A stretch of 64,000 nucleotides of DNA from Paenibacillus sp. LHD-38 (lineage in GTDB: Bacteria > Bacillota > Bacilli > Paenibacillales > Paenibacillaceae): assembly GCF_031157315.1 (NCBI RefSeq), contig NZ_JAVIFU010000013.1, forward strand, positions 62,001 through 126,000. Reading direction: 5' to 3'. This document shows positions 1-8,771 of the stretch, one piece after another. Each line of letters starts with the position of its first letter. Positions within the stretch are counted from its first letter, which is position 1. The position numbers and the translations under genes were made by a program. The notes beneath the pieces are model-generated. The model had not been told where the DNA came from and did no database searches. It saw nothing but the letters and a program-made list of their open reading frames with translations.

Positions 1-642
1 TTTTTCGATATCTTTCCGTCCATCCGTCTCAACACCGCTGGATACGTCAATCCCGCCAGGTGAATAAGACCTCAGCAGCTCCTGAACATTTCCCTCATGC
101 AAACCGCCTGCAACATAAAGCGTTATCCCTAATTCATTGGCTGCTTGGTTATATTCATTTATCGCTTCCCAATTAAATACATGGCCCGTGCCTCCGCCAG
201 GCGCGTCGATCATAACGGCATCAACGGCATCTTTATACGGAGTTAACCGCTCGGTTGCTGTTTCTGGCGCTTTGCCTTCAGCAGCCTGATTCATCGAAAA
301 TACTTTCCACACCTGAACATTCAGTTTATCGCGTACTTCCCTGCAAAACTCTGCCGTTTCCCTGCCATGCAATTGTACGATGTCAAGCGGTGCTTCCGCC
401 AAAATTGCCTGCAGGCCCGCAAATTGTTCATTAACGAATACGCCTACCGCGAGCGGACGCTTACCGCTTGCTGCTTTTAACTCCGAAACCGCCTTGATGA
501 GCTCTGCTGCCGTCGTTCCGCTAATTTGCCTCTTGCTGGGTGCGAACACGAATCCTATCTCATGAATAGGCAGACCGTTCATCGCTTGTATCGTCTGAAT
601 GTCCATTAGCCCGCATATTTTGATGCGCGGCTGCAGCTTCAT
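1..642 (-). CDS. trpF: Phosphoribosylanthranilate isomerase TrpF (3' end cut by window edge)
   Basis: Converts N-(5'-phosphoribosyl)anthranilate to CdRP in cytosolic tryptophan synthesis. The ATG at 642 overlaps the trpC stop (ATGA), so the two are translationally coupled. About 214 codons are visible, close to the usual 205-220, so only a few C-terminal residues are missing. N-terminal KICG carries the presumed catalytic Cys; QLHG sits mid-protein, and the C-terminal GGIDVSSGVE holds the general-acid Asp and the phosphate-binding segment. Last visible gene of the aro-trp supraoperon; trpB and trpA would be expected beyond the left edge. Confidence 0.96.
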   Translation of the reverse strand, partial: MKLQPRIKICGLMDIQTIQAMNGLPIHEIGFVFAPSKRQISGTTAAELIKAVSELKAASGKRPLAVGVFVNEQFAGLQAILAEAPLDIVQLHGRETAEFCREVRDKLNVQVWKVFSMNQAAEGKAPETATERLTPYKDAVDAVMIDAPGGGTGHVFNWEAINEYNQAANELGITLYVAGGLHEGNVQELLRSYSPGGIDVSSGVETDGRKDIEK

Positions 643-1439
643 CGTGCACCTACCGCGCCCATTAGGTCATGAACCGCTTGGCCAACATTTTCTTTCCGCA
701 TAAAATGCTCGCCGATCAGCACGCCATGCGCGCCTATCGCTTGCAAATAATCCATATCCGCATTTCCTGCAATGCCGCTTTCGCTAATAACGGTAACATT
801 TTTAGGCATTAAGCCTATCAACGCTTCTGTGGTTTTCAAATCGGTGACGAAAGATTTCAAATCTCGGTTATTAATTCCGATCAGACTTGCTTTATTTAGC
901 TCCAGCACGCCTTCAAGCTCTTCTTGGTTATGCACTTCGACGAGCACGTCAAGGCCGATGGATTTGGCGAGATCATGAAATTCTCCCAGCTGCGCAGGTG
1001 TCAAAATAGCCGCAATCAATAAAATTGCGTCAGCGCCAATCAGCCGTGCTTCATAAATTTGACGGTAATCCACCGTAAAGTCTTTTCTTAAAAGCGGTAC
1101 CTTAACCGTATTTTTGACAGCTTCCAGAAATTCGTTCGAGCCTTGGAAATAATCACGATCAGTCAATACCGAAATGCAATCCGCCCCGGCAGCTTCATAA
1201 GCGGCAGCTAACAATGTTGGTTCAAAGTCGGCGCGAATCAGCCCTTTAGATGGCGAAGCCTTCTTCACCTCAGCAATAAGTCCCATGCTCCGATTGCGCT
1301 CGGCTGCAGATAGAGCCTTTTCAAAACCTCGGCATTTCTCAAGCGCCGCAATCTGCTTCTCTGCCTCAGCAAGGTCAAATCGCGCAGCAAGTTCTTCAAC
1401 CTCTGCCCGTTTCGTAGCTACAATTTTATCCAGAAACAT
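639..1439 (-). CDS. trpC: Indole-3-glycerol phosphate synthase TrpC
   Basis: Closes the indole ring from CdRP. 266 residues, normal for a monofunctional TrpC. Family motifs are present in order: KKASPSKG (catalytic Lys), LLRKDFTVD, IGINNRDL and SESGI. AGGAGAG precedes the ATG. It overlaps trpD upstream by 14 bp and trpF downstream by 4 bp, so it lies inside a tightly coupled operon under the TRAP-controlled leader at 4.3 kb. Confidence 0.97.
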   Translation of the reverse strand: MFLDKIVATKRAEVEELAARFDLAEAEKQIAALEKCRGFEKALSAAERNRSMGLIAEVKKASPSKGLIRADFEPTLLAAAYEAAGADCISVLTDRDYFQGSNEFLEAVKNTVKVPLLRKDFTVDYRQIYEARLIGADAILLIAAILTPAQLGEFHDLAKSIGLDVLVEVHNQEELEGVLELNKASLIGINNRDLKSFVTDLKTTEALIGLMPKNVTVISESGIAGNADMDYLQAIGAHGVLIGEHFMRKENVGQAVHDLMGAVGAR

Positions 1440-2478
1440 GTGCCAACTCTCCTGTCGTTTGAATGAGACTTACGAGCTTTCGCTGCGCATCTCCAGAATC
1501 GATAACCTCGGCCGCTTTCGCTACGCCATCACGGAGCGAATCCGCCAAACCGCCTACATAAATACATGCGCCTGCATTAGCAAGCACGATATCCCGGTAT
1601 GCTCCTTGCTGCTCTCCTGAGAAAATCGCCCGGATAAGCGCTGCGTTCACTTCCGAATCACCGCCCATTACATCTGCGATTGGCCAGCGTGTTAAACCTA
1701 GCTCCTCAGGAGTAATATCAAAGGTTCTTACTTTACCATCTAGCAACTCCGAAATTTGCGTCGGCGCAGAAATACTTATTTCATCCAGTCCATCATGGCT
1801 GCATACAACAAGCGCCCGCTTCAAGCCAAGCTCGCCAAGAACCTCGGCTACCGTTGACGTACGTGCTCGGTCATATAAGCCCAGCAGCTGCCTGTCTGCT
1901 CCTGCTGGATTCGTAAGCGGTCCAAGCATGTTGAAAATAGTCCGGATGCCAAGCTCACGCCGCGGAATAGCCGCATGACGAAGCGAAGGATGGTAAAGCT
2001 GCGCGAACATGAAGCAAATGCCAATATCCTTTAAGCATTGTGCTGCTTGCTCAGGAGTAATCGTAATTTGCACGCCGAGCGCTTCCAACACATCGGCACT
2101 GCCTGTTTTACCTGACATTGCTCGGTTTCCGTGCTTGGCGACTCGAATGCCTGCCGCAGCGGCAATGATGGAAGACGCCGTAGAAATGTTGAATTTATGA
2201 ATGCCTGATCCGCCGGTTCCACAGGTATCCAGCAAGCCTTCCTGTTCGGTATGAAGGTGGCTCGAATGCGCGCGCATCGCTTCGGCAAATCCAGTAATCT
2301 CATCTTTTGTTTCGCCCTTCATCCGCATGGCGGTAACGACTCCCGCGATTTGCACTGCCGTAGCTTCCCCGCTCATGATAATGCTCATGACCGCATTTGC
2401 TTGCTCCCGTGAGAGGCTTGCACCGCTTATCAGTTGATTTAGCGCTTGCTGCATCGATATCGTTTCGGTTCCCAGCAT
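1426..2478 (-). CDS. trpD: Anthranilate phosphoribosyltransferase TrpD
   Basis: Transfers phosphoribose from PRPP to anthranilate. 350 residues with the diagnostic DTCGTGGSG PRPP loop near residues 85-93, followed by FNIST, the NRAMSGKTGSADVLEALG anthranilate-binding stretch, and NMLGPLTNPA. The start at 2478 shares a base with the trpE stop (TAATG). An internal ATG eight codons on (MQQAL) is a possible alternative start, but the one-base overlap favours the upstream one. Confidence 0.96.
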   Translation of the reverse strand: MLGTETISMQQALNQLISGASLSREQANAVMSIIMSGEATAVQIAGVVTAMRMKGETKDEITGFAEAMRAHSSHLHTEQEGLLDTCGTGGSGIHKFNISTASSIIAAAAGIRVAKHGNRAMSGKTGSADVLEALGVQITITPEQAAQCLKDIGICFMFAQLYHPSLRHAAIPRRELGIRTIFNMLGPLTNPAGADRQLLGLYDRARTSTVAEVLGELGLKRALVVCSHDGLDEISISAPTQISELLDGKVRTFDITPEELGLTRWPIADVMGGDSEVNAALIRAIFSGEQQGAYRDIVLANAGACIYVGGLADSLRDGVAKAAEVIDSGDAQRKLVSLIQTTGELAHVSG

Positions 2479-4049
2479 TATTGACCAAGCCCCTCTCCAG
2501 CCGTGACGTAATAATCCATATTAATGGAGTTGAAGCTTTCTTGCGTATTTTTAGGCTGTGCAAAAATCGCTTCCGCAGCGCGGATTGCTTTTAGCATACC
2601 TTTCGCTTTGTTTACGGTTTCCATATATTCGCTCTCAGGAACAGAATCCCATACGATTCCTGCACCTGCTTGCACGTAAGCTTTGCCGTGCTTGAAAATA
2701 ATCGTCCGAATCGTAATGCATGTATCCATCGAACCGCCAAAGCCTAAATATCCGATCGCACCGGCATAAGCGCCGCGCGCTTCATTCTCCAGCTCCGAAA
2801 TAATTTCCATCGCTCTCAGCTTCGGTGCGCCCGAAACGGTTCCAGCAGGCAAGCAGGAAACAAATGCATCAAAGAAGTCCTTGTCCTTATGAAGCTTGCC
2901 CGAAACGTTGGAGACAATGTGCATGACGTGGGAGTATCTCTCGATTTCCATAAATGAATCGCATTTCACTGTACCGAATTCAGAGACGCGCCCGATATCA
3001 TTTCGTCCAAGATCAACCAGCATCAAATGCTCTGCGCGTTCCTTCTCGTCCGCAAGCAGCTCCGCCTCAAGCGCTTTATCTTCTTCCGGCGTTTTGCCGC
3101 GCGGCCTGGTTCCCGCAATCGGTCTCGTTTCAACCCGATCGCCGTTAACTTTCACAAGGGCTTCCGGAGACGTGCCGACAATGACCTCTTCGCCCATTTT
3201 CAAGTAATACATGTATGGGGATGGATTCATCGTACGCAGAACGCGATAAACATGCAGCGGATCGATATCGGTTTCGATGCTAAAACGCTGCGACAGCACG
3301 ACTTGAAAAATATCACCTGCGCGAATATATTGCTTCGCCTGTTCAATATTGGTGATGAACTGCTCTTTGGTTACATTCGATTGAATATCGCCCAGCTCAT
3401 AATCCACCTCAACGGAGCTGCCTGTCGTAACCGGAATCGTGACGGGCTGCTGCAGCCTTTCAATGGTCGCTTCAATTTTGGCAATCGCTGCTTCATAGCT
3501 TTTGGCTATATCGGTATCCGTAGCACCCTCAGCGATATGTACGTTGCCGACAATTTGCAGCTGCTGCTTGAAATGGTCAAATACGATAACTTGATCGCAG
3601 AACATAAACTGCATGTCATTCATATTTAAATCATCGATTCGGTGAGCCGGCAGCTTCTCGTAGTATTGCAGCAAGTCGTATCCGAAAAATCCAATCGCCC
3701 CCCCAGTAAAAGGAGGAAGCCCCGGAATCGAAGGGCTGCGGAAGGAGCGCAACTGAGCTTTCAGAAGTTCAATTGGCTTATCGCCCAGACTTTGTTTTTC
3801 TCCGTTATGCTCCAGCACCATCTCGCCGTTTTTGCCATACAGCATCATGAATGGATCTGTTCCTATAAACGAATAACGCGCCCATTTCGCGCCACCCTCA
3901 ACGCTTTCCAGCAAAAAGGCGTGATCCTCTTTCGCGAAATGCTGAAACAACCGAATAGGTGTTTCAGTGTCCGCCATCATATAACGAACGACTGGAATTA
4001 AATTGTATTGACCGGCAAGACGGATAACATGCTGCAGCTCATTTGACAT
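2478..4049 (-). CDS. trpE: Anthranilate synthase component I TrpE
   Basis: Makes anthranilate from chorismate with a glutamine amidotransferase partner (no trpG/pabA in this window). 523 residues from the ATG at 4049, chosen because GGGAGGATG ends just upstream; the frame stays open to 4199 but that stretch runs through the leader terminator. The N-terminal LLES...S Trp-feedback motif is present near residues 46-59. The C-terminal chorismate-binding half has RPIAGTRPRG, DLGRNDIGRV and PAGTVSGAPK. First structural trp gene, directly downstream of the TRAP leader. Confidence 0.96.
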   Translation of the reverse strand: MSNELQHVIRLAGQYNLIPVVRYMMADTETPIRLFQHFAKEDHAFLLESVEGGAKWARYSFIGTDPFMMLYGKNGEMVLEHNGEKQSLGDKPIELLKAQLRSFRSPSIPGLPPFTGGAIGFFGYDLLQYYEKLPAHRIDDLNMNDMQFMFCDQVIVFDHFKQQLQIVGNVHIAEGATDTDIAKSYEAAIAKIEATIERLQQPVTIPVTTGSSVEVDYELGDIQSNVTKEQFITNIEQAKQYIRAGDIFQVVLSQRFSIETDIDPLHVYRVLRTMNPSPYMYYLKMGEEVIVGTSPEALVKVNGDRVETRPIAGTRPRGKTPEEDKALEAELLADEKERAEHLMLVDLGRNDIGRVSEFGTVKCDSFMEIERYSHVMHIVSNVSGKLHKDKDFFDAFVSCLPAGTVSGAPKLRAMEIISELENEARGAYAGAIGYLGFGGSMDTCITIRTIIFKHGKAYVQAGAGIVWDSVPESEYMETVNKAKGMLKAIRAAEAIFAQPKNTQESFNSINMDYYVTAGEGLGQ

Positions 4050-4095
4050 TCGGAAACATCCTCCCTTTGTAAGTACTTTATCTATTAATGTGTAC

Positions 4096-4122
4096 AAAAA
4101 AAGCTCCTGCCAGAGCAGGAGC
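4096..4122 (-). terminator. Intrinsic terminator in the trpE leader (attenuator)
   Basis: Read on the minus strand: an 8-bp stem GCTCCTGC/GCAGGAGC with a 4-base loop followed by seven T. It lies about 45 bp before trpE and about 145 bp after the TRAP triplets, in the same transcript. A terminator between promoter and first gene, with no gene ending there, points to attenuation. I could not identify a convincing antiterminator by eye; only short 6-bp pairings between the triplet region and the 5' arm are visible (GAGCAG with CTGCTC). Confidence 0.85.
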
Positions 4123-4265
4123 GTTGGTTTAGATGATGACGGAAGTGTGTAAGCGGAAAATACGCATATTTGGATAGGGTGAAACAGCACTTTTACCATC
4201 AGCCGCGCGCATACGCAGTCGATCGTTCAGCTCTTTCGCTAACTCCCTGTTCACTCCATGCTTAT

Positions 4266-4330
4266 CTCTGCTACTCTCAACTAGTCTCGACTCATCTCAA
4301 CTCTGCTCATAAAACGACTCTGCTACTCTC
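4266..4330 (-). promoter_or_regulatory. TRAP (MtrB) binding site: 12 GAG/TAG triplets in the trp leader RNA
   Basis: On the minus strand there are three triplets (GAG, TAG, GAG; 4330-4318), a 9-nt gap, then nine triplets (4308-4266) of GAG or TAG. Within each block every triplet is separated by exactly 2 nt, a strict 5-nt period. This is the known target architecture of the 11-mer TRAP protein, which binds (G/U)AG repeats when loaded with tryptophan. The site starts about 7 nt after the predicted transcription start and precedes the terminator at 4096-4122. The TRAP gene is at 14.56 kb. Confidence 0.93.
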
Positions 4331-4343
4331 ACTTACGTAACCA

Positions 4344-4373
4344 AATATACAACAACGAACAGCTATGCGTCAA
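4344..4373 (-). promoter_or_regulatory. Sigma-A-type promoter of trpEDCF
   Basis: Minus strand -35 TTGACG (4373-4368) and -10 TATATT (4349-4344) with an 18-nt spacer. The predicted start is near 4337, so the leader is about 290 nt and the TRAP triplets are at its very 5' end. It sits in the 360-bp gap between aroH and trpE, giving the trp genes an internal promoter within the aro-trp supraoperon as in B. subtilis. Confidence 0.75.
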
Positions 4374-4409
4374 CAAAGGGATTTCTTACTTAATGAGCTT
4401 ATAAAAATA

Positions 4410-4778
4410 TTATGCCTTAGACAGGTCTGGTCGAAGCGCTTGTGCACCTTTTAAATAAACGTGGCGTATTTCCGCTTGTGTTTTGTCCGTGTTAATCAAT
4501 ACCATCAGTCTGATGCATCGCTCTAGACTTCCTTTAACTGGAACCTCAAGCGCGCACATAAGCGGTACAAGCTCCCAGCCCTTCATTTGGCGAATGGCAC
4601 GAGCCGGGAAGGTCTCGTCCAAATCATTCGTAACCGTCACGAATACGCTGCAAATATCGTCTGGTGCGATCTCATTATCAGTTACGATACCATTCAGCAT
4701 TTCGATCGTTGCCTGCAATATGGATTGTTCTTCGTTTGCTTCAACGGTAATTGCACCGCGAATTCCTCTGACACTCAT
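4410..4778 (-). CDS. aroH: Chorismate mutase, AroH type
   Basis: Chorismate to prephenate, the branch to Phe/Tyr. The start at 4778 forms a TAATG overlap with the aroB stop, giving 122 residues. It has the trimeric AroH fold signature: RGIRGAITVE at the N-terminus (active-site Arg), the TVTNDL segment, CALEVPVKG, CIRLMVLI (active-site Arg) and RHVYLKGAQALRPDL. Third gene of the aroC-aroB-aroH-trp series; the trp promoter and leader follow it. Confidence 0.96.
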   Translation of the reverse strand: MSVRGIRGAITVEANEEQSILQATIEMLNGIVTDNEIAPDDICSVFVTVTNDLDETFPARAIRQMKGWELVPLMCALEVPVKGSLERCIRLMVLINTDKTQAEIRHVYLKGAQALRPDLSKA

Positions 4779-5878
4779 TACAGCTCCGCCTCCTGCTTTA
4801 ATTGCTCCACGATTTCCCGCACCCATTGCACGGGAACATCCGGTTTGATTTCTACTTCGCCAATAGCCGTTGGCACGACAAACACCATCGTCCCCTCGGA
4901 AAATTTCTTATCGTGCATCATTGCTTCCATAATTCGATCGACATCAAAGTGCTCGGGCAACCGCACGGGCAGACCGGATTTCGCAAGCACGCGCTTCGTC
5001 ACGCTGTATACTTCTTCTGGAGCCCCATAACGAAGTCCCAGCTTTGCCGATCCGATCATCCCGATGGAAATCGCTTCTCCATGCAGCAGTTCGCCATAAC
5101 CTGCTACAGCTTCTAAGGCATGGCCAATCGTATGACCCAAATTCAATATCGCTCTTAGGTCATTCTCACGCTCATCCTTCGAAACAACGGCCGCCTTCAC
5201 GCTGCAGCCTTTATACAAAGCATAACCAAGCGCTTCCGCATCAAGGGAAAGCAGCTTCTCCGCATTAACTTCGCACCATTCTACGAATGCTTCATCCCAA
5301 ATGAGTCCATGCTTAACCACTTCGGATAAACCGGCGCTCACCTCTCTTGGAGGAAGCGTTTGAAGCGTATTCAAGTCATATAAGACTAATTCCGGCTGGT
5401 GAAAAGCACCGATAATATTTTTGGCCAGCGGATGATTGACGGCTACTTTGCCGCCTACGCTGCTATCATGCGCCAGAATCGTTGTCGGAACCTGGACGAA
5501 TTTGATGCCCCTCATGTAGGATGCGGCAACAAATCCAGCAAGATCCCCTACAACGCCGCCGCCAAGCGCCACGATCGTTGATTTGCGGTCAAGACCAACT
5601 TCCAACGCTTTGGTAACCAGCGACTCCAGCATTGACAGCGATTTAGAGCTTTCTCCTGATGGAACGACTACACTTGCTGTCTTAAACCCAGCGTTAGCCA
5701 GCTCTAACTCAAGCGCTTGCAAATGAAAATCGGCAACTCGGCTATCCGTAATGATGAGCAGCGGAGATTTCTTGCTGATTCCGTGTTTTGTAAAATAAGC
5801 GGAAGCCTCCTGAAGGAGGCCTTCTCCGATATAGATAGGATAAGAGCGGTCACCTAGTTCGACTGTTAGCTCACGCAT
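4778..5878 (-). CDS. aroB: 3-Dehydroquinate synthase AroB
   Basis: NAD- and metal-dependent cyclisation of DAHP, step 2 of the shikimate pathway. 366 residues. The NAD-binding GGGVVGDLAGF is near residues 105-115; zinc-ligand regions LNLGHTIGHALE and LHGEAISIGM follow. Adjacent to aroC (2-bp gap) and overlapping aroH by one base, so it is an operon member. Confidence 0.97.
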   Translation of the reverse strand: MRELTVELGDRSYPIYIGEGLLQEASAYFTKHGISKKSPLLIITDSRVADFHLQALELELANAGFKTASVVVPSGESSKSLSMLESLVTKALEVGLDRKSTIVALGGGVVGDLAGFVAASYMRGIKFVQVPTTILAHDSSVGGKVAVNHPLAKNIIGAFHQPELVLYDLNTLQTLPPREVSAGLSEVVKHGLIWDEAFVEWCEVNAEKLLSLDAEALGYALYKGCSVKAAVVSKDERENDLRAILNLGHTIGHALEAVAGYGELLHGEAISIGMIGSAKLGLRYGAPEEVYSVTKRVLAKSGLPVRLPEHFDVDRIMEAMMHDKKFSEGTMVFVVPTAIGEVEIKPDVPVQWVREIVEQLKQEAEL

Positions 5879-5880
5879 AT

Positions 5881-7050
5881 TTAGTACCGTCCAAGCTGTT
5901 CAAGGTAGTTATTCAAATTTGCGCGAATTTCCTCGATGGAATCGCCCCCGAACTTTTCAAGGAATGCTTTCGCTACTTCCCAAGCGACGACATGCTCCAT
6001 TACGACGCTTGCCGCAGGCACAGCACAGCTGTCCGAGCGTTCAACCTGGGCAGTAAACGGCTCCTTCGTATCAATGTCAACGCTGCGAAGCGGCTTGTAT
6101 AGCGTTGGAATTGGTTTCATTACGCCGCGTACGACGATTTGCTCACCATTCGTCATGCCGCCTTCAAAGCCGCCGAGCCGGTTTGTTGCCCGATGATAGC
6201 CGCGCTCCGCTTCATATATGATCTCATCATGTACCTGCGAGCCGCGAAGCTTCGCCGCTTCAAAGCCAATGCCGATTTCACAGCCTTTGAATGCGTTGAT
6301 GGATACAACCGCTTGCGCAATGCGTCCGTCTAGCTTACGATCCCACTGAACATGACTGCCAAGACCGATAGGCACGCCTTCGATAATGCATTCCACAATA
6401 CCGCCGATCGAGTCGCCTTCTGCCTTAATTTGATCGATATAGTCCGTCATTTTTTGTTCGGTTTCTTTATCAACGACGCGTACGGAGGATTCCTCCGTCA
6501 ATCGAATCAGCTCATCGACAGGAAGCTGGTTAGCTGGCGCTTCGATTTCGCCTATGCGGATGACTTGTCCCGCCACTTTAATGCCGAATTCAGCAAGCAA
6601 TTGACGCGCTACTGCCCCGACTGCCACTCGAGCTGCAGTTTCACGGGCGCTGGAGCGCTCCAATACGTTGCGAAGATCCTTTAGATCGTATTTCAATCCG
6701 CCGTTCAGATCCGCATGACCCGGACGCGGGCGGTGAACTCTGCGTTTCTCCTCATCGCTTCCTTCAATCGGTTCAATATTCATGACCGAGGTCCAATGCT
6801 TCCAATCATTGTTCGCGACAATAAGCGCTACCGGAGCACCTGTCGTTCTGCCATGGCGCACGCCCCCTACAATATTAGCCGTGTCTTTCTCAATTTGCAT
6901 CCGGCGTCCACGACCATGACCCTTCTGGCGACGGTGCAGCTGAAAGTTCAATTCCTCAAAATCAATGGTCAAATTGCTAGGTAATCCTTCGATAATTGCT
7001 GTTAATTGGGGACCATGCGTCTCCCCTGCTGTCAAATACCTTAAACTCAA
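5881..7050 (-). CDS. aroC: Chorismate synthase AroC (TTG start)
   Basis: Last step of the shikimate trunk: EPSP to chorismate, with reduced FMN. 389 residues, beginning [15 protein letters not shown]. The start is set by AAGGAGGAG at 7056-7064, which lies 6 nt before the TTG at 7050; a TTG at 7068 would lie upstream of this SD and is rejected. Signatures: [22 protein letters not shown] and [15 protein letters not shown]. First gene of the aro-trp supraoperon; called aroF in B. subtilis. Confidence 0.96.
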   Translation of the reverse strand: MSLRYLTAGETHGPQLTAIIEGLPSNLTIDFEELNFQLHRRQKGHGRGRRMQIEKDTANIVGGVRHGRTTGAPVALIVANNDWKHWTSVMNIEPIEGSDEEKRRVHRPRPGHADLNGGLKYDLKDLRNVLERSSARETAARVAVGAVARQLLAEFGIKVAGQVIRIGEIEAPANQLPVDELIRLTEESSVRVVDKETEQKMTDYIDQIKAEGDSIGGIVECIIEGVPIGLGSHVQWDRKLDGRIAQAVVSINAFKGCEIGIGFEAAKLRGSQVHDEIIYEAERGYHRATNRLGGFEGGMTNGEQIVVRGVMKPIPTLYKPLRSVDIDTKEPFTAQVERSDSCAVPAASVVMEHVVAWEVAKAFLEKFGGDSIEEIRANLNNYLEQLGRY

Positions 7051-7119
7051 CCCAAGCTCCTCCTTCAAAACAAGCCTTTAAGCGCCTGCTATGCTTTACT
7101 GCACTAAACATCTTTGCTC

Positions 7120-7148
7120 ATTATAGTACAGCGCTTCCGGTTTGACAA
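7120..7148 (-). promoter_or_regulatory. Sigma-A-type promoter of the aroC-aroB-aroH(-trp) operon
   Basis: Minus strand: -35 TTGTCA (7148-7143), 17-nt spacer, perfect -10 TATAAT (7125-7120). It lies about 70 bp upstream of the aroC start and downstream of the terminator at 7186-7231, so it starts the supraoperon independently of the ndk-cheR transcript. Confidence 0.8.
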
Positions 7149-7185
7149 GAATTCGAACAACGCGGAAGCAGCTCCCGCCATATAA

Positions 7186-7231
7186 AAAGAGGCCGGGAAA
7201 ATGTCTTGTATAAAGACATTTTCCCCGGCCT
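7186..7231 (-). terminator. Strong intrinsic terminator after the small HTH-like gene
   Basis: Near-perfect stem of about 18 bp (GGCCGGG-AAAATGTCTT / AAAGACATTTTCCCCGGCC) with a 4-base loop; on the minus strand it is followed by TCTTTTTAT. It ends the hepS-to-cheR side before the aroC promoter. Confidence 0.85.
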
Positions 7232-7248
7232 GTTCGATGTTGGGCTTA

Positions 7249-7416
7249 TTAACTATTAACCGATTTCTTCTCAATCAGAGACGCTCCGTCTTTCGCAAAC
7301 AACGGATCATTTACAAGCCTCGTCATTTGCAAGCTGTCGACCCCAATGATTTGAGCGCATTCTTGAATTGAAATAAAACCACGCCTATAGGCGGCGATTA
7401 CCTTGCGTTTATCCAT
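7249..7416 (-). CDS. Small HTH-like protein, function unknown
   Basis: 55 residues from the ATG at 7416 (MDKRKVIAAYRRG...). The sequence KVIAAYRRGFISIQECAQII looks like a helix-turn-helix of the kind used to recruit small regulators, but I cannot assign a family. GGAGG lies 12 nt upstream of this ATG; an in-frame ATG right after GGAGG (7428) and one at 7440 are alternatives. It lies between cheR and the aroC promoter and is closed by its own terminator. Treated as real because of the SD and terminator. Confidence 0.6.
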   Translation of the reverse strand: MDKRKVIAAYRRGFISIQECAQIIGVDSLQMTRLVNDPLFAKDGASLIEKKSVNS

Positions 7417-7489
7417 CTGTTGCTTCATCCTCCAAGTCATTTACCTTACAACTAGTATAGGAGAAGATGGAAAACGGTATACATCGGGA

Positions 7490-8269
7490 TTACACCCGAC
7501 GGTAAAAGAATGTATCTGCGGTCTCAAAGCCGTATTGCGCAGGCGAGAATATCTGCTCTGTGCTGCCAACGAACAGCAGTCCACCAGGCTTAAGTGCGTT
7601 AGAAAACTTTTGATACAGCAAATGCTTGGCTTCTTCCGTAAAATAAATCATAACGTTTCGGCACACAATTAAATCAAACGAGCTGTCAAAAATGTCATGA
7701 AGAAGGTTTTGCTGCTTAAATTGAATAAATTTTTTTAATGAATCCGAAATCAAAAAAGCGCTTTCCGCTTCTTTGAAATATTTTTGCCGGCATGCAGGAG
7801 GCACATCGCGCAAGGAACGCTCCAAGTAACTGCCTTCCATCGCCTTTTGCAATACGCCCGAATCCAGATCGGTCGCCAGCAAGGACGAACGCTGTAAGGC
7901 ACCAAGCTCCGATAAAATCATCGCAAGCGTATAAGGCTCCTCGCCTGTTGAACATGCGGCGCTCCACACCTTTAAACGATTATTGGAACTAAACATTTCA
8001 GGAAAAAAGCGTTTTTGCAAAACATCCCATCTGGATGGGTTTCTCCAAAATTCCGATACATTTATCGTCATGCGATCCAGAAATTCATTCAGCATGCTGC
8101 GATTTTGTTCAATTGCCTTCCAGTAATCCTCGAATGTTTGAAAGCCGTGCTTCATTCGCAGCGTGGTCAGCCTGCGTTTCATTTGTGCTTCTTTGTATTG
8201 CGATAAATCAATGGCGGTCTTATGCTTTATCCGAATAATAAATTGTGCAAAATCTTGATCCTGGTGCAT
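7490..8269 (-). CDS. cheR: Chemotaxis protein methyltransferase CheR
   Basis: SAM-dependent methylation of glutamates on chemoreceptors. 259 residues from the ATG at 8269, selected by GGAGGAAACT immediately upstream. The N-terminal helical domain (KRRLTTLRMKHGF) is followed by the methyltransferase domain with WSAACSTGEEPYTLAM (SAM-binding) and FDLIVCRNVMIYF. Its place after ndk and before aroC matches the B. subtilis order. Confidence 0.95.
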   Translation of the reverse strand: MHQDQDFAQFIIRIKHKTAIDLSQYKEAQMKRRLTTLRMKHGFQTFEDYWKAIEQNRSMLNEFLDRMTINVSEFWRNPSRWDVLQKRFFPEMFSSNNRLKVWSAACSTGEEPYTLAMILSELGALQRSSLLATDLDSGVLQKAMEGSYLERSLRDVPPACRQKYFKEAESAFLISDSLKKFIQFKQQNLLHDIFDSSFDLIVCRNVMIYFTEEAKHLLYQKFSNALKPGGLLFVGSTEQIFSPAQYGFETADTFFYRRV

Positions 8270-8298
8270 AGTTTCCTCCATCGCGATTGGCGAGGTAA

Positions 8299-8742
8299 TT
8301 ATATCCACTTTTGAATTGAATGTTCATAATTAACTATTTCCGACTGCGGGAAGAAAATGCCGATTTCTCTTTCTGCATTCTCAGCCGAATCAGAGCCATG
8401 AATGAGATTGAAATTCGTATGTACAGCAAAGTCAGAGCGAATCGTGCCCGGCAGCGCGTCTATCGCATCCGTTTTGCCAATGAGCGCGCGGGATAAAGCA
8501 ATCACGTTGTCGCCCTGCCAAACCATCGCAAATACAGGTCCAGATGTAATAAAATCAAGGAGAGGATCATAGAAGCCTTTCCCCTTATGTTCTTCATAGT
8601 GTCGCTCCGCAAGTTCACGGCTTATAACCATGAATTTGGCTGCCGACAGCTGCAGTCCCTTTCTTTCAAACCTCGAAACGATTTCTCCGATCAACCCGCG
8701 TTGAACGCCATCTGGTTTAATCATCAGAAAAGTTCTTTCCAT
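8299..8742 (-). CDS. ndk: Nucleoside diphosphate kinase
   Basis: Phosphorylates NDPs via a phosphohistidine intermediate. 147 residues, full length. [16 protein letters not shown] starts the protein and [12 protein letters not shown] contains the catalytic His. SD is GAAAGGA before the ATG. It is 29 bp from hepT and 29 bp from cheR, co-directional. Confidence 0.97.
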   Translation of the reverse strand: MERTFLMIKPDGVQRGLIGEIVSRFERKGLQLSAAKFMVISRELAERHYEEHKGKGFYDPLLDFITSGPVFAMVWQGDNVIALSRALIGKTDAIDALPGTIRSDFAVHTNFNLIHGSDSAENAEREIGIFFPQSEIVNYEHSIQKWI

Positions 8743-8771
8743 CTACAACCATTCCTTTCTACTTTGCAGGA

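Noticed and set aside
4050..4199. In-frame 50-codon extension of trpE, or a leader peptide
   Set aside because: It runs through the terminator hairpin, has only one Trp codon and no SD, while a good SD precedes the ATG at 4049. TRAP triplets explain the regulation instead.
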